This document shows positions 46,120 to 54,315 of a stretch of DNA of 64,000 nucleotides, piece by piece. Location of the stretch: assembly GCF_900109135.1 (NCBI RefSeq), contig NZ_FNYT01000010.1, positions 31,798 to 95,797 of the forward strand, read 5' to 3'. The position numbers were made by a program, and so were the translations under genes. This stretch comes from Trichococcus ilyis. Its GTDB lineage: Bacteria > Bacillota > Bacilli > Lactobacillales > Aerococcaceae. Position 1 is the first letter of the stretch. The number at the start of each line of letters is the position of its first letter. The notes below the pieces were generated by a model that saw only the letters and a list, made by a program, of their open reading frames with translations, was not told where the DNA came from and did not search any database.

Positions 46120-47478
46120 TTATTTTGCGGCTAATTCCGCTTCTTGTTCCAAAGCTTTTTGAGCCAACAAGTTCAAGTAATTCCAAGGACGGTCGAAATG
46201 CGGTTGGAAGAAGAAGTCGACCAAGGCCAAATCTTCGATCGTCATTTTGTTCTGAATAGCCAGTGACAACGTGTTGGCTGATTGTGTGATGTCGTATTTG
46301 GACATCAGCTGACCGCCGACGATGCGGTTCGTGCCAACTTCGTAGACAAGTTTCATCAGGATCTTCTCATTCGATGGCATGAATTCCGGACGGTAGAAGT
46401 CTTCCACAACTACTGAGCGTGTTTCAAGACCGAATACCCCAGCACTTGCATCGTTCACGCCGGTAGAGCCAATATTGAAGCCATTCAAGTACAGACCTGA
46501 AGTGGATTGGGTACCGCGGTACTTCATTTTAGGGCCGTTGATGTTTTTTCCGACCAGCATACCCATGCGCACTGCATTTGTGGCCAACGGAATATAGGCG
46601 TGGCCGCCGTTCGGGTTGTAGTTCACCGCACAGCTGTCCCCTGCTGCGTATACGTCAGGCAAGCTAGTTTGCATGTAATCATTCACGATGATCGCACCGT
46701 TTTTCATCATCTCCACTTGACCTTTGACAAGCTCAGTGTTCGGTCTGAACCCGACACATAGGATGACCATTTCAGCTTCATATTCGCCGCCGGTCGTGAC
46801 CACTGTTGTGACGTCCCCTGCTTCGTTGTCTTTGAAGCCTTTGACCATTTCGTTCAATTGCACTTTTACGCCATGTTCACGCAAATCAGCTTCCAGGATG
46901 TCCGTGAATTCGGAATCCAGATACTTGTTCAAAATGCGGTCCAGACCATCGACCAGCGTCACTTCTTTTCCGTCATTGGCGAATGCTTCCACCAACTCGA
47001 TTCCGATGTAGCCGCCGCCGACAACAACGATTTTCTGCTTATCGTTTTTGCGCGCGATGATTTCTTTCGCTTGGTTGTAGTTTTTGCACAGCAAAACATT
47101 TTTGCTGTCGATGCCGTCGATCGGAGGGATGATAGGCCATGAACCTACCGTCAGGACCAACTTATCATAAGTGTCTTGGAATTCTTCGCCAGTAACTAAG
47201 TTTTTCACAGAAACAGTTTTTGCGGCTGTATCAATGCTTGTTACATCGTGTTCCATATTTACGTTTGCGCCTAATGAAGCAAGCTCCTCAGGGTTGGAAT
47301 AGAATAATCCTTGGGGATCTTTCACGACACCGCCGACGTAAAGTGCAATCCCGCATGACAAGAAGGAAACGTTGTCGTTTCTTTCGTATACTGTTACTTC
47401 AGTACCTGGGTTCTCCTTCAAAATTGTCTTCACTGCTGACGTTCCGGCATGTGTACATCCCACTACGATTACTTTCAT
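46120..47478 (-). CDS. nox: NADH oxidase (flavoprotein, CoA-disulfide reductase-like family)
   Basis: FAD enzyme of 452 residues that oxidises NADH with oxygen. The FAD motif MKVIVVGCTHAGTSA starts it, the redox Cys is C42 (SFLSCGIALYVGG), the NADH-binding motif is KIVVVGGGYIGIELVEAF and ADSxA-type GDSCAV follows. One active Cys and the overall pattern fit the four-electron, water-forming lactic acid bacterial Nox. The frame runs up to 47526, but ATG 47478 is well placed behind TTAGGAGGAAG. Expected to help aerotolerance and NAD recycling. A pair of direct repeats lies upstream. Confidence 0.92.
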   Translation of the reverse strand: MKVIVVGCTHAGTSAVKTILKENPGTEVTVYERNDNVSFLSCGIALYVGGVVKDPQGLFYSNPEELASLGANVNMEHDVTSIDTAAKTVSVKNLVTGEEFQDTYDKLVLTVGSWPIIPPIDGIDSKNVLLCKNYNQAKEIIARKNDKQKIVVVGGGYIGIELVEAFANDGKEVTLVDGLDRILNKYLDSEFTDILEADLREHGVKVQLNEMVKGFKDNEAGDVTTVVTTGGEYEAEMVILCVGFRPNTELVKGQVEMMKNGAIIVNDYMQTSLPDVYAAGDSCAVNYNPNGGHAYIPLATNAVRMGMLVGKNINGPKMKYRGTQSTSGLYLNGFNIGSTGVNDASAGVFGLETRSVVVEDFYRPEFMPSNEKILMKLVYEVGTNRIVGGQLMSKYDITQSANTLSLAIQNKMTIEDLALVDFFFQPHFDRPWNYLNLLAQKALEQEAELAAK

Positions 47479-47513
47479 TGTACTTCCTCCTAAATTTTCC
47501 GCATTAATATATT

Positions 47514-47566
47514 TTGCACAAACCAATTGGCGTCATTCTCATAATTCATAATAAAAATTGCACAAA
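47514..47566 (-). promoter_or_regulatory. Direct repeats upstream of nox
   Basis: TTTGTGCAA occurs twice on the minus strand (47566-47558 and 47522-47514), 44 bases apart, about four helical turns, within the AT-rich nox promoter region. The half-site resembles the TTGTG core of Rex sites but is not palindromic. Confidence 0.4.
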
Positions 47567-47600
47567 TTGATTCGTTATGCTCTTAATACTTTTTATATAA

Positions 47601-47645
47601 TAAAGGATTCCAAAGGTAAAAAGCAATCAATAACCCTTGGAATCC
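47601..47645 (-). terminator. Terminator of the AI-2E permease gene
   Basis: GGATTCCAA..GG pairs with CC..TTGGAATCC across an 18-base loop, followed by TTTATTATA on the minus strand. Confidence 0.75.
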
Positions 47646-47658
47646 TGTTTAATTTTTT

Positions 47659-48762
47659 TCACTCTTTATACAACACTTTTTTTCTCCTGTTTTTTACATA
47701 TCCGTGAACATACTGAATAATGGTTTTCGCGACTGCATACGCCGGAATCGCCAAAATCATCCCCAATACACCGGAGATTTTTCCAGCTGCCAAGAGCAGA
47801 AACAGGATGGTCAGCGGATGCATGTCCAGTGTTTTGCCCAGAACATTCGGCGAAATGATGTTCGATTCCACTTGCTGTACCACCAACACAACGGCACAGA
47901 CCAGCAGCGCCTTCGTCGGGGAGACCGTCAGCCCGATCATTGCAGCCGGAATCAGACCGATGTAAGGTCCCAGATAAGGAATGATGTTCGTGATCGCTGC
48001 CGTAACCCCTAGCAAAAAGGCGTAAGGCAGTCCGATCAGCAGATAGCCGATGAAGGTGAATGTACCTACGAACAAACAGACAAGCGCCTGCCCGCTGATG
48101 TATTTGGCGATTGTTTTGTTGATTTCCTTGAACAAGGCAAGCACATCAGCGGAATATTCCTGCGGCAGCAGTTGGGCGACAGCTTCAGGAAACTTGTGGC
48201 CATCCTTCAGCATGTAGAAAAAGATCAACGGAATGATGATGACAAGCAACGCGATATTGGCGACGGCCGACAATAGGGAACCGATACTGCCCGTCAGACC
48301 ATTCAGGAAGGCAGTGATGCTGTTCTGGACACTTCCGGTCAGCTGCGATAATTGGGTCGGAATATCCAATCGGCGGATCCACTCCTGCTCAATCACTTGT
48401 TGATAAAGTTTGTTCAGGGAACGGATCACCCCAGGCAAATTCGTCAGCAGCTCGCCGATCTGGTTCACCAGACTCGGAATGAGCCCGAGAAACGAGAAAA
48501 TGACGATGCCGATCAAAAGGACCATGACGACGAGAATGCCGATCGATCGTTTGATTTTGAGCCGATTCTCAAGCATTTCGATGAACGGCATGAAAATATA
48601 ATACAAAAACCCGGCTACGAGTACTGGCGTGAAAATCGTCGAGATGAAGGCTCCGATCGGATAAAAAATAAAATCGATTTTAGTGGATACCCAGATCAGA
48701 CAGGCCATGACCAGAAGCCAGACACTCCAATAAAGCAAATTTGATTTCCTTAACTTCTCCAT
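47659..48762 (-). CDS. AI-2E family transporter
   Basis: Integral membrane protein of 367 residues with about seven or eight spans, belonging to the PerM/AI-2E exporter family; roles range from signal export to ion antiport, so the substrate is open. Typical segments are YWSVWLLVMACLIWVSTKID near the N-terminus (shortened), the amphipathic middle part (LTNLPGVIRSLNKLYQQV), and GLPYAFLLGVTAAITNIIPYLGPYIG. ATG 48762 behind AAAAGGGG; it follows the M42 peptidase gene by 24 bases and is probably co-transcribed. Confidence 0.88.
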   Translation of the reverse strand: MEKLRKSNLLYWSVWLLVMACLIWVSTKIDFIFYPIGAFISTIFTPVLVAGFLYYIFMPFIEMLENRLKIKRSIGILVVMVLLIGIVIFSFLGLIPSLVNQIGELLTNLPGVIRSLNKLYQQVIEQEWIRRLDIPTQLSQLTGSVQNSITAFLNGLTGSIGSLLSAVANIALLVIIIPLIFFYMLKDGHKFPEAVAQLLPQEYSADVLALFKEINKTIAKYISGQALVCLFVGTFTFIGYLLIGLPYAFLLGVTAAITNIIPYLGPYIGLIPAAMIGLTVSPTKALLVCAVVLVVQQVESNIISPNVLGKTLDMHPLTILFLLLAAGKISGVLGMILAIPAYAVAKTIIQYVHGYVKNRRKKVLYKE

Positions 48763-48786
48763 GAAATTCCCCTTTTGCATCCCGCT

Positions 48787-49827
48787 CTATTCACCGATCA
48801 TCGGAGCGGACAGATACGCCTCCAATAATTTTGAGCAAGCGTCCAAAGATTTCCGGTGGGTCCGCTCGTAAGCGTGGCTCGCATCGATTCCGGGACCGAT
48901 CAAAGCGTGGCGGACATCCCACCCCGCTTTCATGGCTGCGGAGGCATCACTGCCGTAAAATGGGTAGATATCCAATTTGTAAGGGATCTGCTGCGCTTCG
49001 CACAGCCCGACCAATTGTTGCCGCAAACCAAAGTGATAAGGGCCCGATCCGTCCTTCACGCAGATGGACACGGTATACTCGTCCGTCTGCTGATCATCGC
49101 CCATCGCACCCATATCGACAGCCAGATACTCCACCGTGCGCTCCGGCATGTTTGAATTGCCGCCATAACCGATTTCTTCATTATTCGAAAAGAAGAAGCA
49201 AGTCGTATATGGCAGCGTCAGTTTTTCATCCACGATGCGGTGCAGGTGCTGCACCAGGATAGCCGCGCTGGCCTTATCATCCAAGTGCCTTGATTTGATG
49301 TAGCCGGACGGAGTGAGCTCTGTCCGCGGAGCAAAACTGATGAAGTCCCCTACGTTGATGCCGAGTCCCCTCACATCCTCGGCGGTACGCACTTCCGCGT
49401 CCAAGCGGATTTCCATGTTGTCCTGGTTACGGTCGGCGGTCCGTGCATCCTTGTAGACATGGACGCTCGTTTGGTGCAGCAAAATAGTTCCGGTCCATTC
49501 CTTTCCGGTGCCTGCACTATGGACCGTACAGTATTCACCATCAATCGAATGATAGGTGAAGCCGCCGATCAGATCGATCTTCAGTCTCCCATCCGGCTTG
49601 ATCGCACGCACCATCGCGCCCAATGTATCGATATGCGCCGTCACAAAACGCCTTCTTCCGTCTTCCTTTCCTTGCACGGTTACCATCAGGCTGCCTTTGT
49701 GGTTCCTTTCCGGTTGATACCCCTTCTGTTTCAGATTCTCATCCAGAAAATCGATGATTTCTGTTGTGTATCCTGTCGGTGACGGGATATTTGTCAATTG
49801 TTGGATTGTTTCCATTATGTCTTGCAT
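48787..49827 (-). CDS. M42 family metallopeptidase
   Basis: Cytosolic zinc/cobalt aminopeptidase-type protein of 346 residues. Metal ligands are visible in VTAHIDTLGAMV, RHLDDKASAAILV and FFFSNNEEIGYGGNS, with a late His in IDASHAYERTH. Relatives are glutamyl or tetrahedral aminopeptidases and the endoglucanase-misnamed FrvX group. The ATG at 49827 behind GAGGAGTGGTG is chosen over two upstream GTG codons. It is divergent from the GNAT gene. Confidence 0.88.
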   Translation of the reverse strand: MQDIMETIQQLTNIPSPTGYTTEIIDFLDENLKQKGYQPERNHKGSLMVTVQGKEDGRRRFVTAHIDTLGAMVRAIKPDGRLKIDLIGGFTYHSIDGEYCTVHSAGTGKEWTGTILLHQTSVHVYKDARTADRNQDNMEIRLDAEVRTAEDVRGLGINVGDFISFAPRTELTPSGYIKSRHLDDKASAAILVQHLHRIVDEKLTLPYTTCFFFSNNEEIGYGGNSNMPERTVEYLAVDMGAMGDDQQTDEYTVSICVKDGSGPYHFGLRQQLVGLCEAQQIPYKLDIYPFYGSDASAAMKAGWDVRHALIGPGIDASHAYERTHRKSLDACSKLLEAYLSAPMIGE

Positions 49828-49984
49828 ATTCACCACTCCTCTTGCTGATTATATAAGTATAGCAAAAGGAACCGATGAAATGAGGCAAAAGCAACTAATT
49901 CAGACAAAAAGTTTCGAGTTAATGTAAAATAAGCAAAGGGAGATTCCAACGAACCCCACACATTTTGAAAGCGAGGAATGACCT

Positions 49985-50452
49985 TTGTTGCATTTTAAAT
50001 GGACACAAGATTTGGCATCACAAACCTACCGGGATGCTTTGGCTATCCGCAAAGAGGTGTTTGTAGTGGAACAGCAAGTTCCGGAGGCCATCGAAATTGA
50101 TGATCTGGAGGATAAAACCTTGCACCTCGTCGGCTATGAAGACGCCACTCCGGTAGCCACAGCCCGGATTTATCCGATGAACAACAGCAAATACAAAGTA
50201 CAGCGCGTCGCGATCCGCAAAGTCGCCCGTGAAAAAAAATACGGCAACAGCCTGATGCAGGAAATCGAAAATCATGTCCGGGAACTCGGCGGCAAGCGGC
50301 TGTTTCTCGGATCCCAAAACCAGGCCATCGGTTTTTACGAAAAAGCCGGCTACACCATCTGCGGTGAAGAATACGAAGAAGCCGGCATCCTCCATCACGA
50401 TATGGAAAAAATACTAGAGCGTGATGAATCCCGGGTAGAAATCGAGCACTAA
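49985..50452 (+). CDS. GNAT family N-acetyltransferase with repeat-derived C-terminal tail
   Basis: Protein of 155 residues like Bacillus YjcF/ElaA-type acetyltransferases: RKEVFVVEQQVPEAIEIDD, ATARIYPM, VQRVAIRKVAREKKYGNSLM (acetyl-CoA pyrophosphate loop) and GFYEKAGYTICGEEY. The start is a TTG at 49985, behind AGCGAGGA. The last 11 residues (ERDESRVEIEH) and the stop are encoded by the first 36 bases of palindromic repeat A copy 2, so the native C-terminus was probably extended or replaced when the repeat arrived. Substrate unknown. Confidence 0.85.
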   Translation: MLHFKWTQDLASQTYRDALAIRKEVFVVEQQVPEAIEIDDLEDKTLHLVGYEDATPVATARIYPMNNSKYKVQRVAIRKVAREKKYGNSLMQEIENHVRELGGKRLFLGSQNQAIGFYEKAGYTICGEEYEEAGILHHDMEKILERDESRVEIEH

Positions 50453-50523
50453 GAGGACTAACACAAAACGGCCGCTTTTTGGCCGCTTGTGCTAGTCAAC
50501 TTAGGCGGAGATTTCTGGGATTC
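50417..50523. repeat. Palindromic repeat A, copy 2
   Basis: Outer arms GAATCCCGGGTAGAAATC (50426-50443) and GATTTCTGGGATTC (50510-50523); inner arms CGGCC/GGCCG, where copy 1 has CGGAC/GTCCG, so an A-T pair is replaced by C-G with pairing kept. The left edge is inside the GNAT gene. Confidence 0.88.
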
Positions 50524-50525
50524 AG

Positions 50526-50669
50526 AACGCGTTTTCGCAGAGCGTGAGAAAAGTCGTTTAGCTCCCCGTACGTTGGAGCATCCCACGAAGTGAACCTCTT
50601 TTGTTCACTACGGGGGATGCGAAACGTTAGCGGGAGCTGACTTTTCGAACGCGTTTTCGCAGAGCGTGA
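50526..50669. repeat. 22-base direct repeat bounding element B
   Basis: The same 22 bases, beginning AACGCGTTTTCGC and ending AGAGCGTGA, occur at 50526-50547 and 50648-50669. The right copy runs directly into repeat A copy 3. Confidence 0.85.
50548..50646. repeat. Palindromic element B
   Basis: A 99-base near-perfect hairpin: GAAAAGTC/GACTTTTC (50548-50555, 50639-50646), AGCTCCC/GGGAGCT, ACGTT/AACGT, GCATCCC/GGGATGC and AGTGAAC/GTTCACT, with loop CTCTTTT (50596-50602). It does not resemble repeat A. No open frame of note. Confidence 0.88.
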
Positions 50670-50719
50670 TGAATCCCGGGCAGAAATCGAGCACTAAGAG
50701 GACTAACACAAAACGGACG
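50661..50719. repeat. Palindromic repeat A, copy 3 (left half only)
   Basis: Matches copies 1 and 2 from the outer arm through CTAAGAGGACTAACAC and the first CGGAC, then breaks off into the mgtE terminator; the right half is missing. Confidence 0.85.
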
Positions 50720-50724
50720 GATTG

Positions 50725-50774
50725 GAAAAAACAGGCAGGAAGCTTTCCGCCCTAGCGGTGTTGCTTCCTGCCTG
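50725..50774 (-). terminator. Terminator of mgtE
   Basis: CAGGCAGGAAGC (50732-50743) pairs perfectly with GCTTCCTGCCTG (50763-50774), with an inner CCGC/GCGG stem; six T follow on the minus strand. Confidence 0.92.
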
Positions 50775-50783
50775 TTTTCCGTT

Positions 50784-52154
50784 TCAAAGCAGCATGGCGA
50801 TGAAGTGTTGCGCGATATTGAAATAGATCAGCACAGAGGTCAGATCGCTGAAGGTCGAGATGAACGGACCACTCGCAACAGCCGGATCAAACCCAAGCCG
50901 GTCCATCAAGACCGGAATTAAGCTGCCCGCCAGATTCGCCACTGTGATGGCGACCAACATCGAAATCCCGATGATGCCGCCGAGGATAAAGTTGTGTTTC
51001 CAGACGCCGATGACAAGGGCAATCGTAACACCGGTAACAAATCCGGAAAGAAGGCCTGTCGCCAACTCTGATAAAATGGTCCGGAATAAATTCTTCTCCT
51101 CCTCGTCCTGCATGCCGATTTTCCTTACCGCGACGGCAAGCGATTGCGTCCCCGCATTTCCGGATGTACCGGTGATCAAGGTGACAAACACAGAAAGGAT
51201 CGATGCGTCCGCAATCAACCCCTCATATTGGCTGATCAGGGTGGATGTCCCCATACCCAAAAACAAAAGCGTAATCAACCACGGCAGCCTTTTGGAGGCC
51301 GCCACAAAAGGGTTTTCTGATTGCTCTTCAACGTCGACCCCGGCCAAACCGGAGAAGTCGCTGACGGCTTCCTCATCGATGACGTCGATGATATCGTCGA
51401 CGGTGATGATCCCCAGCAGCACATTGTTTTCATCGACAACCGGCACAGCCAAGAAGTCGTAGTCCCTAATTTTGTGGGCAACTTCTTCTTGCCCTTCGTT
51501 TACGTTCACCGAGACGATCCGTTCGCTCATGATGTCGCCGATCATCATATCTTCATCGTTCACGATCAGATCCCTCAAGGAAATGACCCCGACCAACACA
51601 TTATCCACATTGACGACATAGATGTAATAGATGGTCTCCGCATCAGGCGCTTTGCTTTTGAGGATCGCCATCGCCGACCGGACTGTCTGGTTTGCGACGA
51701 TCGAGACGAACTCCGGCGTCATGATGGCCCCGGCAGTCTCATCTTTATAATTCAGCAAAGCACGGATATCTTTCGCTGCCTCCAAAGGCATCAAGCGCAG
51801 ATACAGCCAAATGCGCTCATCCTTCAGCTGCTTCAGCATATCCACGGCATTATCGGCATACATGTTCGCCAACATATCCGCTGCGTATTGATTGTTCATT
51901 TCCAAAAGATAGGCTTCGATCGACTCGACATCCTCTTCGATGATTTCGAACATGTCCGCCATTTCGTTCGCGGAGAGATAATGATACATCGTGATGCGTT
52001 CTTCAGGGGACAAGGCAAGGTAGATTTGGGCTTGATCATAGACATGATAGTCCAAAAAATCGGAACGGAACTTCTCCATGTCCTCTGTCTGGATGGATTC
52101 ACGGATTTTTTCCACCGCACCGTCCAATTCAAATTCATATTGTGGTTCCAGCAA
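50784..52154 (-). CDS. mgtE: Magnesium transporter MgtE
   Basis: Membrane channel of 456 residues for Mg2+. Cytosolic N domain (about 1-120, helical repeats such as LSPEERITMYHYLSANEMAD), two CBS domains (about 125-250, with AGAIMTPEFVSI and LAVPVVDENNVLLGIITVDD) that sense Mg2+, then five spans from about 275 (LPWLITLLFLGMG, GNAGTQSLAVAVR). The start is taken as a TTG at 52154 because GGAGG lies just before it; an ATG at 52205 without ribosome site is the alternative. It overlaps the end of the rluD-like gene by 20 bases. Confidence 0.92.
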   Translation of the reverse strand: MLEPQYEFELDGAVEKIRESIQTEDMEKFRSDFLDYHVYDQAQIYLALSPEERITMYHYLSANEMADMFEIIEEDVESIEAYLLEMNNQYAADMLANMYADNAVDMLKQLKDERIWLYLRLMPLEAAKDIRALLNYKDETAGAIMTPEFVSIVANQTVRSAMAILKSKAPDAETIYYIYVVNVDNVLVGVISLRDLIVNDEDMMIGDIMSERIVSVNVNEGQEEVAHKIRDYDFLAVPVVDENNVLLGIITVDDIIDVIDEEAVSDFSGLAGVDVEEQSENPFVAASKRLPWLITLLFLGMGTSTLISQYEGLIADASILSVFVTLITGTSGNAGTQSLAVAVRKIGMQDEEEKNLFRTILSELATGLLSGFVTGVTIALVIGVWKHNFILGGIIGISMLVAITVANLAGSLIPVLMDRLGFDPAVASGPFISTFSDLTSVLIYFNIAQHFIAMLL

Positions 52155-53064
52155 GGATATCCGCCTCCTTCTTTTTCTGGCTGCTTTCCCATTTGATGAA
52201 ATCATCCGGCAAAGGAGCCTCTATCTTCAGGGATATGCCACTGAACGGGTGGACAAAGGCCAGCGACTCGCAATGCAAGGCTTGACGCAACATATCAGCA
52301 TCCGCTTTCCCGCCATAGAGGTCGTCCCCAAGCAATGGAGCGCCTATTGAGGCGAAATGCACCCGGATCTGGTGCGTCCTTCCCGTATGCAACTTGATCC
52401 TTACGGTCTGCCCCTCCGGATAGGACTTGTCCAACCAGTATTCCGTCAGCGCCTGTTTGCCGTCTTCCCGCACCATCCGCATCATAATCGAATCCTCCGT
52501 CCGGCCGATGGGGCCATCGATGAATCCGTGCGGCTGCGTCAGTATCGGTTCGGACAAGATCGCGCGATAGGTTTTATCGACTTCTTTGTTGCGCAATAAC
52601 GTATCCATCAAAGCATGCGCATAGCCATGCTTTGCAAAAAGCATTACGCCGGTTGTGTCCCGGTCCAATCGCGTGACGATATGGATGACTTGATCAACGT
52701 AACCTTGGCGTTGGTAATAACCTTTTACGCGGTTGGCCATCGAAAGCCGAGGATGCACTTTGGATGGAATGGAAGCTGCTCCGGTGGGTTTGTTCACGAC
52801 CAGAAAGTGGTCATCCTCAAACAAAATGTCCAGAGGCATATCCACCCCGACAGTCGTTTCATGCTCCCCTTCATCAGGAATCTTTATCGTGACTTTATCG
52901 CCTTTTTCCAGAGTAGCCAATACTGTTCGTTCTTTGCCGTTCAGCCAGATTTTGCCGCCATCGAATTTGATCGTGGCCAACAGACTTTTCGATATCCCTT
53001 TGGACTGCAAAAAAGTCTTGATTTGTATTTTGTCTTCCTTGTCATGTATCCAGCTAAAAATCAC
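52135..53064 (-). CDS. rluD: RluA/RluD family pseudouridine synthase
   Basis: Enzyme of 309 residues that makes pseudouridine in rRNA or tRNA. The catalytic Asp is in IVTRLDRDTTGVMLFAKHGYAHA (RLDRDT, about 128-133), and HTGRTHQIRVHFASIGAPLLGD is the family end motif; an S4-like N-terminal segment precedes (SKSLLATIKFDGGKIWLNG). The Bacillus counterpart is YjbO, also placed after the NAD kinase gene. The start is a GTG at 53064 with a weak ribosome site. Position of modification unknown. Confidence 0.88.
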   Translation of the reverse strand: MIFSWIHDKEDKIQIKTFLQSKGISKSLLATIKFDGGKIWLNGKERTVLATLEKGDKVTIKIPDEGEHETTVGVDMPLDILFEDDHFLVVNKPTGAASIPSKVHPRLSMANRVKGYYQRQGYVDQVIHIVTRLDRDTTGVMLFAKHGYAHALMDTLLRNKEVDKTYRAILSEPILTQPHGFIDGPIGRTEDSIMMRMVREDGKQALTEYWLDKSYPEGQTVRIKLHTGRTHQIRVHFASIGAPLLGDDLYGGKADADMLRQALHCESLAFVHPFSGISLKIEAPLPDDFIKWESSQKKKEADILAGTTI

Positions 53065-53180
53065 TTTACACTACCCCTACTCTATACCGAATCCCCAGGC
53101 GTTGATCGGCCATTCTGTTTATTCTGTTTGTACACTTAGGTCTTTCGGCCCAGCCGGCCCTGCTGACAGAGCAGTCCGAC

Positions 53181-53226
53181 AAGATTGACGCCGCGGCTTC
53201 AGAAGAGGCTGCGCAATCTTATTTTT
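53181..53226 (+). terminator. Orphan terminator-like hairpin on the plus strand
   Basis: AAGATTG (53181-53187) pairs with CAATCTT (53214-53220), with inner pairs around an AGAA loop, then ATTTTT. No plus-strand gene precedes it. The 295-base gap between the rluD-like and dehydrogenase genes holds only this and the next terminator. Confidence 0.45.
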
Positions 53227-53307
53227 GGCCGCTAACACACATTCCTATTCTAACCAAAACGAAGCCATTCCACAACCGAAGGCCACCCGCCTTCCAAAAA
53301 AATTCGC

Positions 53308-53346
53308 AGAAAAAAGCTGCATCCCCAATTTGTCTGGGGGTGCAGC
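53308..53346 (-). terminator. Terminator of the relQ-nadK-dehydrogenase operon
   Basis: GCTGCATCCCCA (53316-53327) pairs with TGGGGGTGCAGC (53335-53346), one mismatch, followed by TTTTTT on the minus strand. Confidence 0.9.
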
Positions 53347-53359
53347 CCTTGCCTGTTTC

Positions 53360-54313
53360 TCAATATTTTTTCTCAAGATCGATCAGATTACGGCTAGGTT
53401 TGCCGTATTTTTTGAAACTTCCAGCATTCTCCCGGACAATTTCGAACAGATTGTCCCGAAAATGCTCAACGACGCCCGAAAAATGCGGTGTGACCAGTAT
53501 CTTCTGGTGATCCCACAAACGGCTGTCGGCAGGCAACGGTTCTTCATCAAACACATCCAAGGCCGCATAAGCCACTGTCCCGTTATCCAAAGCCTTGATA
53601 AGGCTATCAGTGTCCACTGTGGCTCCTCGGCCTACATTCACGAAAAGCACGCCTTTTTTCATGCGCGAAAAAAGAGCCTCATTGAAGACGCGATAGGTTT
53701 CTTCTGTCTGCGGAAGGATGTCCACGACAATATCCGCAAAATCGATGACAGTGCCGATATCATCCATTTTGACCGTCACATCCAAGCCGGCCACCTCCCT
53801 GCCGCTGCGATTGACGGCGATGACCTTCATCCCGAAGGCTTTGGCCAACTCTCCAAGACGATTCCCGATGTGGCCCGCGCCCACAATCATCATGGTCTTG
53901 CCTTTCAATTCCTGGAGGTCAGTGATCTGTTCCCAGTTTCTCTGCGGCTGGTTCAAGATCGCCGTCCTCAAACCGCGCATGTGCGAAAGGAGTACACCGA
54001 TCACATATTCAGCAATCGGTTCGCTGTGGATGCCGCTTGCGTTCGTCAAATAGATTCCTTTTCTTGCAAAGGTTTCCAGCGGAAGGCTGTTCACGCCCGC
54101 GGAAGTGGCTTGGACCCATTTCAAGGAAGGCAATCGTCCTCCCTCCAGCAAACCGGTCAACTTGTCGTTCCAGCCGATCGTCCATTCGACTTCGCCCAGA
54201 GCATCCGTTTCGGCATTATCCATCACCATCGCGTAATCCGGAAAGAGTTCCTCCAATGCCGCGATATGCTGTTCCTTTAAGCCTGTCTTCAGCAGCCATT
54301 TTTTGGACGCCAT
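53360..54313 (-). CDS. D-2-hydroxyacid dehydrogenase family protein
   Basis: NAD(P)-dependent dehydrogenase of 317 residues. The dinucleotide motif is MIVGAGHIGNRLGELAKAFG (about 139-158), and the C-terminal catalytic parts NVGRGATVDTDSL and VTPHFSGVVEH (catalytic His) are present. The start at 54313 (MASKKWLL) uses AGGAGTGG as ribosome site. It begins two bases after the nadK stop, so it is translationally linked to NAD kinase; in Bacillus the gene after ppnK is the pseudouridine synthase, so this is an insertion relative to that order. Substrate unknown. Confidence 0.85.
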   Translation of the reverse strand: MASKKWLLKTGLKEQHIAALEELFPDYAMVMDNAETDALGEVEWTIGWNDKLTGLLEGGRLPSLKWVQATSAGVNSLPLETFARKGIYLTNASGIHSEPIAEYVIGVLLSHMRGLRTAILNQPQRNWEQITDLQELKGKTMMIVGAGHIGNRLGELAKAFGMKVIAVNRSGREVAGLDVTVKMDDIGTVIDFADIVVDILPQTEETYRVFNEALFSRMKKGVLFVNVGRGATVDTDSLIKALDNGTVAYAALDVFDEEPLPADSRLWDHQKILVTPHFSGVVEHFRDNLFEIVRENAGSFKKYGKPSRNLIDLEKKY

Positions 54314-54315
54314 TT

